A stretch of 64,000 nt of DNA. Origin: Marinobacter sp. ANT_B65 (GTDB lineage: Bacteria; Pseudomonadota; Gammaproteobacteria; Pseudomonadales; Oleiphilaceae). This document shows, one piece after another, positions 34,396 through 43,748 of the stretch. The stretch spans positions 435,645-499,644 of the forward strand of contig NZ_NXGV01000002.1 in assembly GCF_002407605.1 (NCBI RefSeq). The letters run 5' to 3'. Under the pieces are notes generated by a model. The model was given only the letters and a program-made list of their open reading frames with translations. It was not told where the DNA came from and did no database searches. The translations under genes were made by a program, and so were the position numbers. How positions within the stretch are numbered: position 1 is the first letter of the stretch; each line of letters starts with the position of its first letter.

Positions 34396-35124
34396 TCAAA
34401 CCCACAGGTCGCCAACCGGTGTTTGCGGGCTGAAGTGATGAAGTATCTGTGCCTGAAGCAACTCTGCAGTAGCAATGGCATCAATCAGGGCGTTATGGGC
34501 AGCATAGTGAGGCAGCCCATAACGCGTTCTGCTGTCAGCCAGACGGATGGATAGAGACTTTTTCCCCATCAGACTCTTCAGGAATGACGGGTGCCTGTCC
34601 GGGTGCAGGTGTGCCTCAATGGCCATGGTGTCTATCACCGGAAAACGAATCCCCTCACCAAGACGCCATTGCAGCGCCACATTCAGGAAACGTCGCTCGA
34701 TATTCCTGAAGTGCACCACTGGAATGCGACCATTCAGGCTGGCAAACACATCCTCAAGTACTTCTGACAGGTCCGGAGCTTCATCAATGTCGGCGTGAGT
34801 GATGCCGTGAAAGGTAACTGATGTCTGGTGCAACGGCAGCCGGGGCCGGACCACCCAGTGTTTGGCCTGATCAAGCTGAATGGCATCCAGCGTAAAAGGC
34901 ACCAGCCCGATGCTGACTATGGAATGCGCTTCTGCGTCGAGGCCGGTGGTCTCAAAGTCGAGCGCCACCATGGGAACCTCGGAGACAGGTGTTTGTGGAG
35001 AAGGACAGCCGGCTTCGTAAAAGTGCTTCAGTACCGGAGCCTTGGTGTGTCTGGCCAGAGCCTGGTACTGCTCTGGCCACGGCAGATGTTTGATTGCATC
35101 GGGTACAGGGTGGTGCTCAGACAT
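34396..35124 (-). CDS. DEDDh 3'-5' exonuclease (DnaQ-like)
   Basis: A 242-residue exonuclease-fold protein. After a 50-residue leader come Exo I VALDFETTGLD, Exo II region VVHFRNIERRFLNVAL and Exo III HNALIDAIATAELLQAQ, giving the DEDD acidic residues and the His of the DEDDh class. It resembles the epsilon-like nucleases found next to DUF294/CBS proteins in pseudomonads and relatives. It starts inside the end of the upstream DUF294 gene (8-base overlap) and so is in the same operon. It is convergent with msrAB. Confidence 0.88.
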   Translation of the reverse strand: MSEHHPVPDAIKHLPWPEQYQALARHTKAPVLKHFYEAGCPSPQTPVSEVPMVALDFETTGLDAEAHSIVSIGLVPFTLDAIQLDQAKHWVVRPRLPLHQTSVTFHGITHADIDEAPDLSEVLEDVFASLNGRIPVVHFRNIERRFLNVALQWRLGEGIRFPVIDTMAIEAHLHPDRHPSFLKSLMGKKSLSIRLADSRTRYGLPHYAAHNALIDAIATAELLQAQILHHFSPQTPVGDLWV

Positions 35125-36991
35125 TCCGGGTTACCTGGGTGTTGTAACGGAAGCGCAGAAATTTCTGGGCATTGCTGACAACCTGGAAAGCATCTTTGAG
35201 ATGGCTACGCTCAAACGGTGACAGGTCTTCTGGCCGTACGTTGTTGTCTGGCTCTTCACCGGCTTCGATAGACAGTGCCTGATGGCGGATACGGACAATC
35301 GAGATAAATTCCAGTGCGTCTCTCAGATTGCCCAGGTCATCTTCAATAATAAGTTTGGTTTTGCTGATGCTCTTCAGGCGTTCGAAGGAATTCTGTGCCA
35401 GGGAGCCACAGGCCAGAGAGTGAATCCGGATCAGGTCAGACAGCGGTGCTGTCCCCCGTCGCTTCAGGTTGAAGGTTTTCTGGTGCTTGCCATCTTCCTC
35501 AAGCACGAATGTGCGGAAAAATCCGAGGGGCGGTGTCCGGTTGAGCGCGTTTCGCGCCATCATGGTCAGGAAGCGCTGGCTGTTGCTGGCTTTGTCTGCA
35601 ACCAGGGCTTTGAGCTCCTCTGCAAACTCCGTGCGGCCATAAATACCATCAAGATCAAAGAAGATATTGCTGTTCAGGAGAGCTTCCGCTTTCGGGTTTT
35701 CAATCCAGTCGGTGAAGTAGTTCCGCCATACCTTCAATGGCTGACGCCATTTCGGGTTGGTGGCCATGATATCCCCGGTGCAGTAGGTGTAGCCGCACTC
35801 TGCAAGTCCGTCGGAAACAAATTTTGCCAGTGCCAGGAAGTAGGCATCGTGCTCTTCCGGTACAAAGCGGTCATCCAGAATCATGGCGTTGTCCTGGTCC
35901 GTTACGACCAGTTGCTCGTCCCGGGCCATGGAACCCAGAGCCATAAAACAGTAGGGCACAGGTGGCGGGCCCAGTTTTTCCTCGCCCAGCTCCAGAAGCC
36001 GCTGTGTAAAGCTGCGGCCAATGCCGGCCATGGCGCTGCCTATCATGTGCGAGTTGGCGTCTTCGTTGACCATACGAACGAAGCTGTCGCGAACGTCCCG
36101 GCTGATCTTCTTCAGGCCTTTTACATTCTGCTGGTGATAGATATTACTCACCAGATACAGGCTGCTCTGGCTTTCATATTTCACAATGTCTGCAAGCGCA
36201 ACCACGCCCCGGACTTCGTGGCCGTCCATCACAGGAAGGTGGTGTACATTGTTATGCAGCATGGTGAGCATGGCTTCGAAAATATAGCTGCTGGCACGTA
36301 TGGTTATCAGCCCTTCAGACATGATTTCGCTGACAGGTGTTTCCGAGGGCAGGGCTTCAGTCACTGCCCGGGTGCGAAGATCACGGTCAGTGATAATGCC
36401 TGCCGGACGTGCGTTCTCGCCTTCACCGTCCATCAGCAACAGCGCGGATACACCCTTATCTGTCATGATGCGTGCGGCTTCCTGTAGCCGCACGTTTGTC
36501 GGTGCCGAAATCGTTTTTCTGGAAATCAGGCGGGTAACACGGGATGTCATCAGTTCGTTGGATTTTTCCCTGCGTGACAGTGCCGAGCGTAACCGGCTGC
36601 GATCTTCAATTTCCACAAAGTCCGCAAAGTTCTCGTCGTTTTCAAATAGATAATGAAAGGTATCCGCTGGAATACGGTAAAGCAGGCTGTCTTCCAGAGC
36701 CTTTGCAGGAAACCGCACCTTGCGGTGCATGAGCAGACCAAACTGGCCGAAGATCTCGCCTTCACCTATACGGTTGTACAGTTCGCCGGAGCGCCGGAAG
36801 ATCTCCACTGCGCCGCTGCGCACGTAATACATATAGGCACTGGCTTGTCCGGCTTCGAGTATCTGGGTTCCCGCCCGTACATAACTGATTTCAATGCTGG
36901 TCGTGAGCTGATTGACCAGCTCCTCCGGCATGTCGTCAAACGGCGAATGCTGGACAAGATGGTTACGGATGTCGATCAGTTCAGCCTGCAT
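35117..36991 (-). CDS. cNMP-binding/CBS/DUF294 putative nucleotidyltransferase
   Basis: A 624-residue soluble signalling protein of the GlnD-like DUF294 type. Order of domains: cyclic-nucleotide-binding beta roll (about 10-120, GEIFGQFGLLM), CBS pair (about 155-280, MTDKGVSALLLMDGEG and VSEIMSEGLITIRASS), DUF294 nucleotidyltransferase domain (about 300-450, MALGSMARDEQLVVTDQDNAMI with the GS-x(n)-D-x-D pattern) and its helical C-terminal domain. Start ATG 36991 is chosen because GGAG lies six bases upstream. It is the first gene of an operon with the exonuclease. In related bacteria this pair is often near acetate metabolism genes; none is seen here. Confidence 0.87.
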   Translation of the reverse strand: MQAELIDIRNHLVQHSPFDDMPEELVNQLTTSIEISYVRAGTQILEAGQASAYMYYVRSGAVEIFRRSGELYNRIGEGEIFGQFGLLMHRKVRFPAKALEDSLLYRIPADTFHYLFENDENFADFVEIEDRSRLRSALSRREKSNELMTSRVTRLISRKTISAPTNVRLQEAARIMTDKGVSALLLMDGEGENARPAGIITDRDLRTRAVTEALPSETPVSEIMSEGLITIRASSYIFEAMLTMLHNNVHHLPVMDGHEVRGVVALADIVKYESQSSLYLVSNIYHQQNVKGLKKISRDVRDSFVRMVNEDANSHMIGSAMAGIGRSFTQRLLELGEEKLGPPPVPYCFMALGSMARDEQLVVTDQDNAMILDDRFVPEEHDAYFLALAKFVSDGLAECGYTYCTGDIMATNPKWRQPLKVWRNYFTDWIENPKAEALLNSNIFFDLDGIYGRTEFAEELKALVADKASNSQRFLTMMARNALNRTPPLGFFRTFVLEEDGKHQKTFNLKRRGTAPLSDLIRIHSLACGSLAQNSFERLKSISKTKLIIEDDLGNLRDALEFISIVRIRHQALSIEAGEEPDNNVRPEDLSPFERSHLKDAFQVVSNAQKFLRFRYNTQVTRNV

Positions 36992-37164
36992 GCTGTCTCC
37001 AGATTGGAATAGAAATGGCCCTGGCAAAACTATAGCAGAAACCTGCGGTTGGGCGGCGGAGCCCGCGCAGAAAGCTAGTGCAGCAGCCCTGTCAGGTTTT
37101 TTGCTTTAGGGTACAGCCTCCGGTTAGCATTCGTGTCTGGTTTTCAGGGAGACACCCCAACATC

Positions 37165-37680
37165 ATGCATACTCTGGTTCTTGGCGGCATCCGTTCGGGA
37201 AAAACCGCGCTTGCGGAGCGGCTGGTATCTGACACAGATAACTCAGTCGTATACCTGGCTACAGCAACTGCGGGGGATGACGAGATGCGGCTGCGCATCA
37301 AGCGTCACCAGCAGCAGCGTCCTGCTGACTGGGGGCTGGAAGAAGAGCCTCTTGCTCTGGCGCAGGTGCTGACACGCTATGGACAACAAAAGGCGGCGCC
37401 TTGTCTTCTGGTGGATTGCATGAGCCTGTGGTTGAGTAACCTGCTGCACGCAGGTGATGACACCTTTGCCCGGGAACGGGAAGCGTTTCTGAAGCAGGTG
37501 AGCTGTTACCCCGGCGAACTTGTGATCGTCAGCAACGAAGTAGGGCTTGGTATTATCGGAATGGACCCGCTTACACGCCGTTTTGCGGATGAGCTGGGGT
37601 GGATGAACCAGGCGCTGGCGACACGGTGCGACAGGGTGATCATGAGTGTTGCCGGGTTGCCCATGGTTCTGAAGCCGTGA
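37165..37680 (+). CDS. cobU: adenosylcobinamide kinase/guanylyltransferase
   Basis: Late cobalamin enzyme (CobU/CobP) of 171 residues that phosphorylates adenosylcobinamide and adds GMP, activating the lower-loop end. Visible: P-loop GGIRSGKTALAERL at the very N-terminus, VVYLATATAGDDEMRLRIKRHQQQRP with the His that takes the GMP, CLLVDCMSLWLSNLL and IVSNEVGLGIIGMDPLTRRF. The start ATG 37165 matches the family N-terminus; the AGGGAG upstream is a bit far (about 12 bases). No B12 riboswitch is seen in the 173 bases before it. Convergent with cobC by 13 bases. Confidence 0.93.
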   Translation: MHTLVLGGIRSGKTALAERLVSDTDNSVVYLATATAGDDEMRLRIKRHQQQRPADWGLEEEPLALAQVLTRYGQQKAAPCLLVDCMSLWLSNLLHAGDDTFAREREAFLKQVSCYPGELVIVSNEVGLGIIGMDPLTRRFADELGWMNQALATRCDRVIMSVAGLPMVLKP

Positions 37681-37693
37681 AAACCGGGGCGGC

Positions 37694-38317
37694 TTAACAG
37701 GCTCCGTGCGCTACAAGACTCTGAAATGTCCCGTAATCCGAGACATCAACCTGAATCCTGCTACGGCAGGCATAGGGTGTGGTCAGGCTTGAGAACGCGT
37801 GTTCCAGCGGGATGTTCATGGTGTCAGCAACGATCATTCGTATGGTGCCGCCATGGCAGACGATCAGTACGTGCTGGCCTGCCATCTCTTGTTGCCAGTA
37901 ATGCCAGCTTTCAATAACGCGCCGGTTGAAGTCCACAACCGGTTCACCACCCGGAGGTGTATTGTTCACCGGATCGGTCCAGAACCGGCTTAGTCTTTCC
38001 CCGTCACTCGCCATTACATTTTCCGCAGTGCGTCCTTCCCACTCTCCGAAATTGAGCTCTCGCAGTCGCTCATCCTTGTGCAGGGGGATTTCGTAGCGAT
38101 CGGCCAGCTCCCGGGCAAAGTGAACGCAACGCAGCATGGGGGAGGTGACAATGGCATCCCAGGTATCGGCTTTGGTAATGGCACTACGCATCTGCTGCCA
38201 GCCGGTTTCGCTCAGCGGGTCGTCTTTGCTGCCGCGATACATGGGCCCGCCCTCGGGTTCCCCGTGACGGATGAGGTCGAATATCGTTGTGCTATCCATT
38301 GTTTTTGTACTATTCAT
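37694..38317 (-). CDS. cobC: histidine phosphatase, probable alpha-ribazole phosphatase CobC
   Basis: A 207-residue phosphoglycerate mutase-like phosphatase. The catalytic motif LIRHGEPEGG is at the N-terminus and the second His in LIVCHGGTIRMI; RELNFGEWEG is also typical. Placed right behind cobT, it most likely removes the phosphate of alpha-ribazole 5'-phosphate (or of adenosylcobalamin phosphate) in lower-ligand assembly. ATG 38317 overlaps the cobT stop (ATGA), showing coupling. The broad superfamily also includes other phosphatases, so the specific role rests on context. Confidence 0.85.
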   Translation of the reverse strand: MNSTKTMDSTTIFDLIRHGEPEGGPMYRGSKDDPLSETGWQQMRSAITKADTWDAIVTSPMLRCVHFARELADRYEIPLHKDERLRELNFGEWEGRTAENVMASDGERLSRFWTDPVNNTPPGGEPVVDFNRRVIESWHYWQQEMAGQHVLIVCHGGTIRMIVADTMNIPLEHAFSSLTTPYACRSRIQVDVSDYGTFQSLVAHGAC

Positions 38318-39384
38318 TGCTCTTCTTTTTTACTGACACCGGCGTCTGCAAAGCTGGCCATGTCGTTGTGCAGATTACAGGCCAGTCTGAGCAAGGGAAC
38401 TGCGACCGCTGCGCCGCTCCCTTCACCAAGGCGCATTCCCAGGTCAAGCAGTGGTTCGGCGCTCAGGGCATCAAGAACGGCCTGGTGGCCAGGTTCTGCA
38501 GAACGGTGGGCGAACAGGAGCCAGGGGCGGATGTCGGGTTGCTGGCTGACGGCAATCAGTGCTGCAACCGAAACAATATAGCCGTCAATCAATACCGGAA
38601 TGGACCGTGCCGCACACCCGGCAATGGCACCTGCCAGAGCCGCAATCTCAAAACCACCGAAGGCTTTGAGAACAGCCATCGCATCCTCTCCTTTATCGTC
38701 GTTATCGTGGCGCTGGAGCGCACTGATAATAACTTCGGCTTTGTGGCGAACGCCGGCGACATCCATGCCGGTGCCGGGCCCCGCCAGCTTCATGGGATTC
38801 TTGTTCATCAGTGAACATGCAATGGCCGTTGCCGAGGTGGTATTGCCTATGCCCATTTCCCCGCCAATAAACAGCTGGCAACCTTTGTCAGCCGCCCGCT
38901 GAGCCGCAGAATCACCGTGATTCAGGGCTTCGGACACCTGCTGGGTGCTCATGGCATCAGTTGCCGAAAAGTTACGTGTGCAAGGGGCTATGCGGGCGTC
39001 AATAACGCCGGGCAAATCAGGAGCAACGTCCGATACAGTGCCAAGGTTCACAACCTCCAATTCCGCATCCAGGGATCTGGCCAATACGCTTATTGCCGCC
39101 CCCCCGTGGGCAAAGTTTGCAATCATTTGGGCAGTAACTGCTTGAGGGTACGCGGAAATGCCTTCTTCACAAATTCCGTGGTCACCGGCAAACACACTGA
39201 TCTGGACCTGGTCCAACCCGGGCTTTTCTGTGCCCTGCAGGCCTGCAAGCTGAACGGCAACCGTTTCCAGCCTGCCCAGGGAGCCTGCTGGTTTGGTCAG
39301 CACACTCTGTCGTTGTGCGGCCAGCTCAAAAAAACGGGCTTCGGGTTGTCGGGGAGGGGTGGTCCAACTGCTGGGAAATGACAT
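38314..39384 (-). CDS. cobT: nicotinate-nucleotide:dimethylbenzimidazole phosphoribosyltransferase
   Basis: CobT activates the lower ligand by moving phosphoribose from nicotinate mononucleotide to dimethylbenzimidazole; 356 residues. Typical parts are RQSVLTKPAGSLGRLE, ISVFAGDHGICEEGISAYPQAVTAQMIANF, GEMGIGNTTSATAIACSLM and the catalytic Glu region DLGMRLGEGSGAAVAVPLL. ATG 39384 is preferred since AAGGT stands six bases upstream; ATG 39399 is possible. It is divergent from cbiB across 150 bases that contain an 8-bp inverted repeat, CTGATTGC/GCAATCAG (39425-39432 and 39484-39491). cobS, usually a neighbour, is missing. Confidence 0.93.
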   Translation of the reverse strand: MSFPSSWTTPPRQPEARFFELAAQRQSVLTKPAGSLGRLETVAVQLAGLQGTEKPGLDQVQISVFAGDHGICEEGISAYPQAVTAQMIANFAHGGAAISVLARSLDAELEVVNLGTVSDVAPDLPGVIDARIAPCTRNFSATDAMSTQQVSEALNHGDSAAQRAADKGCQLFIGGEMGIGNTTSATAIACSLMNKNPMKLAGPGTGMDVAGVRHKAEVIISALQRHDNDDKGEDAMAVLKAFGGFEIAALAGAIAGCAARSIPVLIDGYIVSVAALIAVSQQPDIRPWLLFAHRSAEPGHQAVLDALSAEPLLDLGMRLGEGSGAAVAVPLLRLACNLHNDMASFADAGVSKKEEQ

Positions 39385-39534
39385 TGCACATACCTTCATA
39401 CATCGACAGATCGAAACACAGGATCTGATTGCGGAGAGTGGAGCTCGAATTCAATATAAGGCGGGATCATACTCCGGCTGGGTGCAATCAGGTAGGCTTG
39501 AGGGCATCACTTTTTATTTGGTCTGGAACTTCCT

Positions 39535-40482
39535 GTGTTGTTATTTGCTCCGCTCATCGTGTGTGTGTCTGCTCTTGCCCTTGATTATCTGCTAGGTGAG
39601 CCCCGGCGCCTGCACCCGGTTGTCGGGTTTGGGCGATTGGCCACTGTTTTGGAAAAAAGGCTCAATACTGCACCTGACATGCCTTTACGGGCTCTTTTTT
39701 CGGGGATGCTGGCCGTTCTGTTGGCCACAGTGCCCATGCTGGCCCTGACCATCTGGGCTTCTGTGAGGCTGGATGGGCTGCTGTTGATGCTGGTACAGGC
39801 GGTAGCGCTCTGGCTCGCTGTTTCGCTCCGTGGGCTGTCTGAACACGGAAGGGCAGTGGCTGCACCGCTCGCTGAAGGTAACCTTGAAAGCGCCCGTGAG
39901 CAGGTCAGCCGCATTGTCAGCCGAAAGGCCAGTGAGCTTGACGGGCGCGGTGTGGCGGCTGCTGCTACGGAATCCATGCTGGAAAACGGAGCTGATGCCG
40001 TCTTTGCCAGTTTATTCTGGTTTCTGGTTGCAGGTATTCCCGGTGTGGTGATGCACCGGATGGTAAATACCCTGGATGCCATGTGGGGCTATCGTAACCC
40101 GCGGTTCCTGTATTTCGGCCGTGCTGCTGCGCGGCTGGACGATCTTATGGGTTGGATTCCCGCGCGGCTGACAGCACTTACCTATACGTTGTCAGGGAAT
40201 CGCAGGCTCGCCTGGCAGTGTTGGCGAAAGCAGGCGCCACAATGGGACAGCCCCAATGCAGGGCCTGTCATGGCGGCGGGGGCGGGGGCCATGAATGTCC
40301 GGCTGGGAGGGCCTTCGCCGTATCCCTCCGGCGTTAAACAGCGCCCGACTCTGGGCGGCGCGCAGGAGGCGAACTCAACAACTATTGAAGCTGCGATCAC
40401 ACTGGTCAGGCATGGGGTCTGTCTCTGGCTTGTGGTGGTCTGGGTGGTCACAACACTTATTTTTGTAGTGGTGTATCTGTAA
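39535..40482 (+). CDS. cbiB: adenosylcobinamide-phosphate synthase CbiB
   Basis: Membrane enzyme (CbiB, also called CobD in pseudomonads) of 315 residues that joins aminopropanol (phosphate) to adenosylcobyric acid. The N-terminal sequence LIVCVSALALDYLLGEPRRLHPVVGFGRL is the family signature, followed by several membrane helices and SRKASELDGRGVAAAATESMLENGADAVFASLFWFLVAGIPG. GTG 39535 is the only plausible start; the ribosome-binding site is weak. It overlaps the next gene by a single base (TAATG). Confidence 0.92.
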   Translation: MLLFAPLIVCVSALALDYLLGEPRRLHPVVGFGRLATVLEKRLNTAPDMPLRALFSGMLAVLLATVPMLALTIWASVRLDGLLLMLVQAVALWLAVSLRGLSEHGRAVAAPLAEGNLESAREQVSRIVSRKASELDGRGVAAAATESMLENGADAVFASLFWFLVAGIPGVVMHRMVNTLDAMWGYRNPRFLYFGRAAARLDDLMGWIPARLTALTYTLSGNRRLAWQCWRKQAPQWDSPNAGPVMAAGAGAMNVRLGGPSPYPSGVKQRPTLGGAQEANSTTIEAAITLVRHGVCLWLVVVWVVTTLIFVVVYL

Positions 40483-41504
40483 TGATGCTGGAACATGGCG
40501 GGCGGCTGAATGAAGCTGCAGAACGCTGGGGTATTCCCCGCTCAGAATGGCTTGATTTGTCCACTGGTGTAAATCCGGTTGGCTGGCCGGTCCCGGTTTT
40601 ACCGGCTGAGGTGTGGCAAAGATTACCGGAAGCCGATGACGGGCTTGAAGATATTGTCCGCCATTGGTCAGGTGCCTCGTCAGCCGCCGCCTGTGTTCCC
40701 GTGCCAGGCACTCAGGCAGCGATTATGGCTTTACCCCGGTTGCGCAAACCCTGTCGCGTCGGCATACCTGTACCGGGTTACAGGGAGCACGGTCATAGCT
40801 GGCGGCAGGCGGGTCACAGGGTTATCCCTGTAGGGTCAGAGCAGACCTGTGGTGGCTTTTCAGGTTGCGATGATCGCTGGCTTGACCAGCTCGATGTGCT
40901 GGTCTGGATCAATCCCAATAACCCCACCGGAAAAATCGTTCCGCCCTCCACATTGTTGCGCTGGCATCAGAGGTTGCAGAAGCGCGGCGGCTGGCTGGTT
41001 GTTGATGAGGCGTTTATGGACACTACGCCGGCGTTTAGTCTCTGTACTCACGCCGGACAGCCGGGTTTGATAGTTCTTCGTTCGCTCGGGAAGTTTTTTG
41101 GCCTGGCGGGGGTGCGGGCGGGATTTGTTCTTGCGGATAATCAAATCGCGGAACGCCTGAAACAAATGTTGGGCCCCTGGGCGCTTAGTGGGCCTGCCCG
41201 CTATGTGATGGGCAAGGCGTTGACCGATGAAGGCTGGCAGCGCGAGACTCGCATCAGCTTGCAGCGGAATGCCGGCTCTCTGCGAGAAGTGCTGCAGAAA
41301 GCCGGGCTCACTCTTATGGGTGGCAGTGCCTTGTTTCAGACAGTCCGTACAGACAACCCGAAGATCCTGGCAGATCAACTGGCTGCCCAGGCGGTGCTGG
41401 TCAGAGTTTTTGATCAGCCGGGAATGCTGCGGTTTGGCGTGACGGCAGATGAGATGCAACTGCGACGATTGACAGAGGCACTTGTGGCCCGGACTTGTGA
41501 TTAG
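40482..41504 (+). CDS. cobD: threonine-phosphate decarboxylase (aminotransferase fold)
   Basis: PLP enzyme of 340 residues (CobD of Salmonella, CobC of pseudomonads) that makes (R)-1-amino-2-propanol phosphate, the substrate of CbiB encoded just before it. Motifs: HGGRLNEAAERWGIPRSEWLDLSTGVNP at the start, WINPNNPTGKIVPP, VVDEAF with the PLP-binding Asp, and the PLP Lys in LRSLGKFFGLAGVRAGF. The start overlaps the cbiB stop by one base. The call is firm from both sequence and context. Confidence 0.93.
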   Translation: MMLEHGGRLNEAAERWGIPRSEWLDLSTGVNPVGWPVPVLPAEVWQRLPEADDGLEDIVRHWSGASSAAACVPVPGTQAAIMALPRLRKPCRVGIPVPGYREHGHSWRQAGHRVIPVGSEQTCGGFSGCDDRWLDQLDVLVWINPNNPTGKIVPPSTLLRWHQRLQKRGGWLVVDEAFMDTTPAFSLCTHAGQPGLIVLRSLGKFFGLAGVRAGFVLADNQIAERLKQMLGPWALSGPARYVMGKALTDEGWQRETRISLQRNAGSLREVLQKAGLTLMGGSALFQTVRTDNPKILADQLAAQAVLVRVFDQPGMLRFGVTADEMQLRRLTEALVARTCD

Positions 41505-41550
41505 TCATTGACCAGACATTAACTCATTGTTAGCCTTGGCATTCGTTTGT

Positions 41551-41727
41551 AGGTGCTGTTGTAGCGCAATCATCGTCGCTGCCACAGTGAAACGGGAAGC
41601 CGGTTAAAGTCCGGCACTGCCCCCGCAACGGTAAGTGAGAGAGCGGCGAAGAGAGATGCCACTGTGCGCAAGCATGGGAAGGTTACGCCGGTCAGATTTA
41701 TAAACTCACAAGTCCGGAGACCGGCCT
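41551..41727 (+). promoter_or_regulatory. cobalamin (AdoCbl) riboswitch
   Basis: Classic B12 riboswitch aptamer in the btuB leader. It has AAACGGGAAGCCGGTTAAAGT at 41590-41610 in two parts, the core CACTGCCCCCGCAACGGTAA (41615-41634), GGGAAGGT (41676-41683) and the B12 box AGTCCGGAGACCGGCC (41711-41726). Binding of adenosylcobalamin should lower expression of the genes downstream (btuB and probably the whole uptake/biosynthesis row). About 175 bases follow before the btuB start; a second ACCGGCC there (about 41770) could take part in the expression platform. No such element is seen upstream of cobU, cobT or cbiB. Confidence 0.95.
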
Positions 41728-41904
41728 GTAAACACACCGAGCGCTGCGGAGGGCAGTTACGGTGGGTAAACACCGGCCTGTTATACGGATTTCCCCACCT
41801 CAGAAAAAGCTTCATCCTGGTCTCCTGCCAGAATCAGCCTCCCTTTGCAGAGCACCTAACAATTGGCCATGCGGGTGCGCGTGGTGAGTCTGTGAGTGCA
41901 TTGA

Positions 41905-43725
41905 ATGAAAATTCCCCTGTCAGTTTCCAGTGTTCTGGTTATCCCTTTTGCATTTAGTCCCCTCTCAATTGCGGTCGCGCAAGAAGCTCAGGTTTCCCGG
42001 TTAGACCCGATTGTTGTCACAGCAACCCTCGGCCCCAAGACGGTGGGCGAGAGCCTTGCATCCGTTACTGTGGTGGATGAAGAAGAGATTCGTTCGAAAG
42101 CCCCGGCTGATTTTTCAGATCTTCTGCGTGGTCAGCCAGGCATCAGTGTGACCGGTAACGGTTCTTTCGGGAAAACCACGAGTGTGTATACCCGTGGCGT
42201 CCAGAATGCCGGTACGGTTTTACTTGTTGACGGTGTGAAGCTGCATTCTGCAACTGGCGGCGGTGCACCATGGCAGTATTTCCCGACGGAACTCATTGAA
42301 CGAGTGGAAATTGTGCGGGGTCCCCGCAGCTCACTCTATGGCGCAGATGCCATGGGTGGGGTGGTACAGGCGTTCACACTGGATCCCGGGCAGGGCACGC
42401 AAGGCTGGGTTGAGGCAGGTGCAGGGAACTTTGATACCCAAAAGGCCAGTGCAGGTGCGTCTGGCTCGGTTGGAAATACAAGCTTCAGCCTGAGCGGTCT
42501 GCATAAAGAAAGCGACGGCACAGCAATTGTTGAAAACGGGGAAGACAAGGGGTTCCGTAATACCGCCGGGCTTGGCCGGGTAGTGCACGCTCTGGAGAAC
42601 GGTGGTGAAGCGAGCATCATGCTGATGCAATCTGAAGGGAACACAGAATACGAGGGCGGTAATATTGATTACATGATCCGTACCATTGGTCTCGGACTGA
42701 TGACACCGCTGAGTGAAAGCTGGCAAATGGGCGTCCAGTTTGCGGAATCACGTGATGAGTCGGATTCGTTCAGCGCTTATGGTGAAAGCACCTATAACAC
42801 CCGGTTGCGAGAAGCCAGGTGGGATAATACCTTTTCTTTCGATGTCCATGAGCTGGTTGTGGGTACTGAGCTGCAGCAGGATGAGGTCAGCAGTTCACAA
42901 GCCTATAATGAAACCTCCAGAACCAATACGGCACTGTTCAGTCAGCTGCGCCTGAATTTTGGACCAGTTGACGCGCAACTGAGTCTTCGCGGCGATGACA
43001 ATGAAGCATACGGAACCAATGAAACCGGCGGTTTGGCCCTGGGTTACAGTATTGACCGGTCTCATCGCCTGCGTGCCAGCTACGGCACCGCGTTCAGGGC
43101 TCCCACGTTTAATGACTTGTACTGGCCCCTGGCATTTAACTACCAGGGCAATCCGGACCTGGAGCCGGAGGAGTCCGAAAGCTATGAACTTGGTGCCAGC
43201 GGTAACTATCAAAGATGGTTTTGGAATCTTGCCGTGTATCAGATGGATGTAGATAACCTGATTGGTTCTGGAACGATCGGGGGGGTAAGTACACGGGTTA
43301 ACGTTGATGAAGCGAGAATTCGTGGTGCAGAGTTTGGCGGCGGTTATGAACATAACGGCTGGCGAGCAGGGGTGGCACTGACGTATATGGACCCTGAAGA
43401 CCGTGAAACCGGTAATCAACTGGCGCGCCGCACCAGGCAGTCTGCCCGTATTGATCTGGACAAAGACGTTAATAACTTTACGTTTGGTGGCTCTGTCATA
43501 GCTGAGGGTCATCGCTATGATGACGCGGCCAATACCGACCGTCTGGCCGGGTTTGGAACCTTTGATCTGCGCGCTGGCTGGAATTTCGCACCCAGCTGGA
43601 GCAGCCGCCTGACCCTTGCCAACGTGCTCGATAAGGAATACTCAACTGCGAGATATTTTGATGGTCGGGAGTACATTGCCGCAGGTCGAACAGCCATGTT
43701 GTCGGTTCGTTACGACATACAGTAA
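41905..43725 (+). CDS. btuB: TonB-dependent vitamin B12 receptor BtuB
   Basis: Outer-membrane receptor of 606 residues for corrinoid uptake. Signal peptide (VSSVLVIPFAFSPLSIAVA), TonB box DPIVVTAT near residue 32, plug domain to about 150 (VEIVRGPRSSLYGADAMGGVV) and a 22-strand barrel. The B12 riboswitch upstream and btuFCD downstream make the substrate clear. The ribosome-binding site is poor, which fits a leader whose folding controls initiation. Followed by btuF after 23 bases. Confidence 0.93.
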   Translation: MKIPLSVSSVLVIPFAFSPLSIAVAQEAQVSRLDPIVVTATLGPKTVGESLASVTVVDEEEIRSKAPADFSDLLRGQPGISVTGNGSFGKTTSVYTRGVQNAGTVLLVDGVKLHSATGGGAPWQYFPTELIERVEIVRGPRSSLYGADAMGGVVQAFTLDPGQGTQGWVEAGAGNFDTQKASAGASGSVGNTSFSLSGLHKESDGTAIVENGEDKGFRNTAGLGRVVHALENGGEASIMLMQSEGNTEYEGGNIDYMIRTIGLGLMTPLSESWQMGVQFAESRDESDSFSAYGESTYNTRLREARWDNTFSFDVHELVVGTELQQDEVSSSQAYNETSRTNTALFSQLRLNFGPVDAQLSLRGDDNEAYGTNETGGLALGYSIDRSHRLRASYGTAFRAPTFNDLYWPLAFNYQGNPDLEPEESESYELGASGNYQRWFWNLAVYQMDVDNLIGSGTIGGVSTRVNVDEARIRGAEFGGGYEHNGWRAGVALTYMDPEDRETGNQLARRTRQSARIDLDKDVNNFTFGGSVIAEGHRYDDAANTDRLAGFGTFDLRAGWNFAPSWSSRLTLANVLDKEYSTARYFDGREYIAAGRTAMLSVRYDIQ

Positions 43726-43748
43726 ACCTCGAAGACGGGAGTAAGTGT

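Noticed and set aside
35282..36487. 401-codon open frame on the plus strand
   Set aside because: It lies wholly antisense to the well-supported cNMP/CBS/DUF294 gene and shows no motif; a shadow of codon bias.
37028..37164. B12 riboswitch upstream of cobU
   Set aside because: No B12 box or core sequence is present; the only riboswitch is before btuB.
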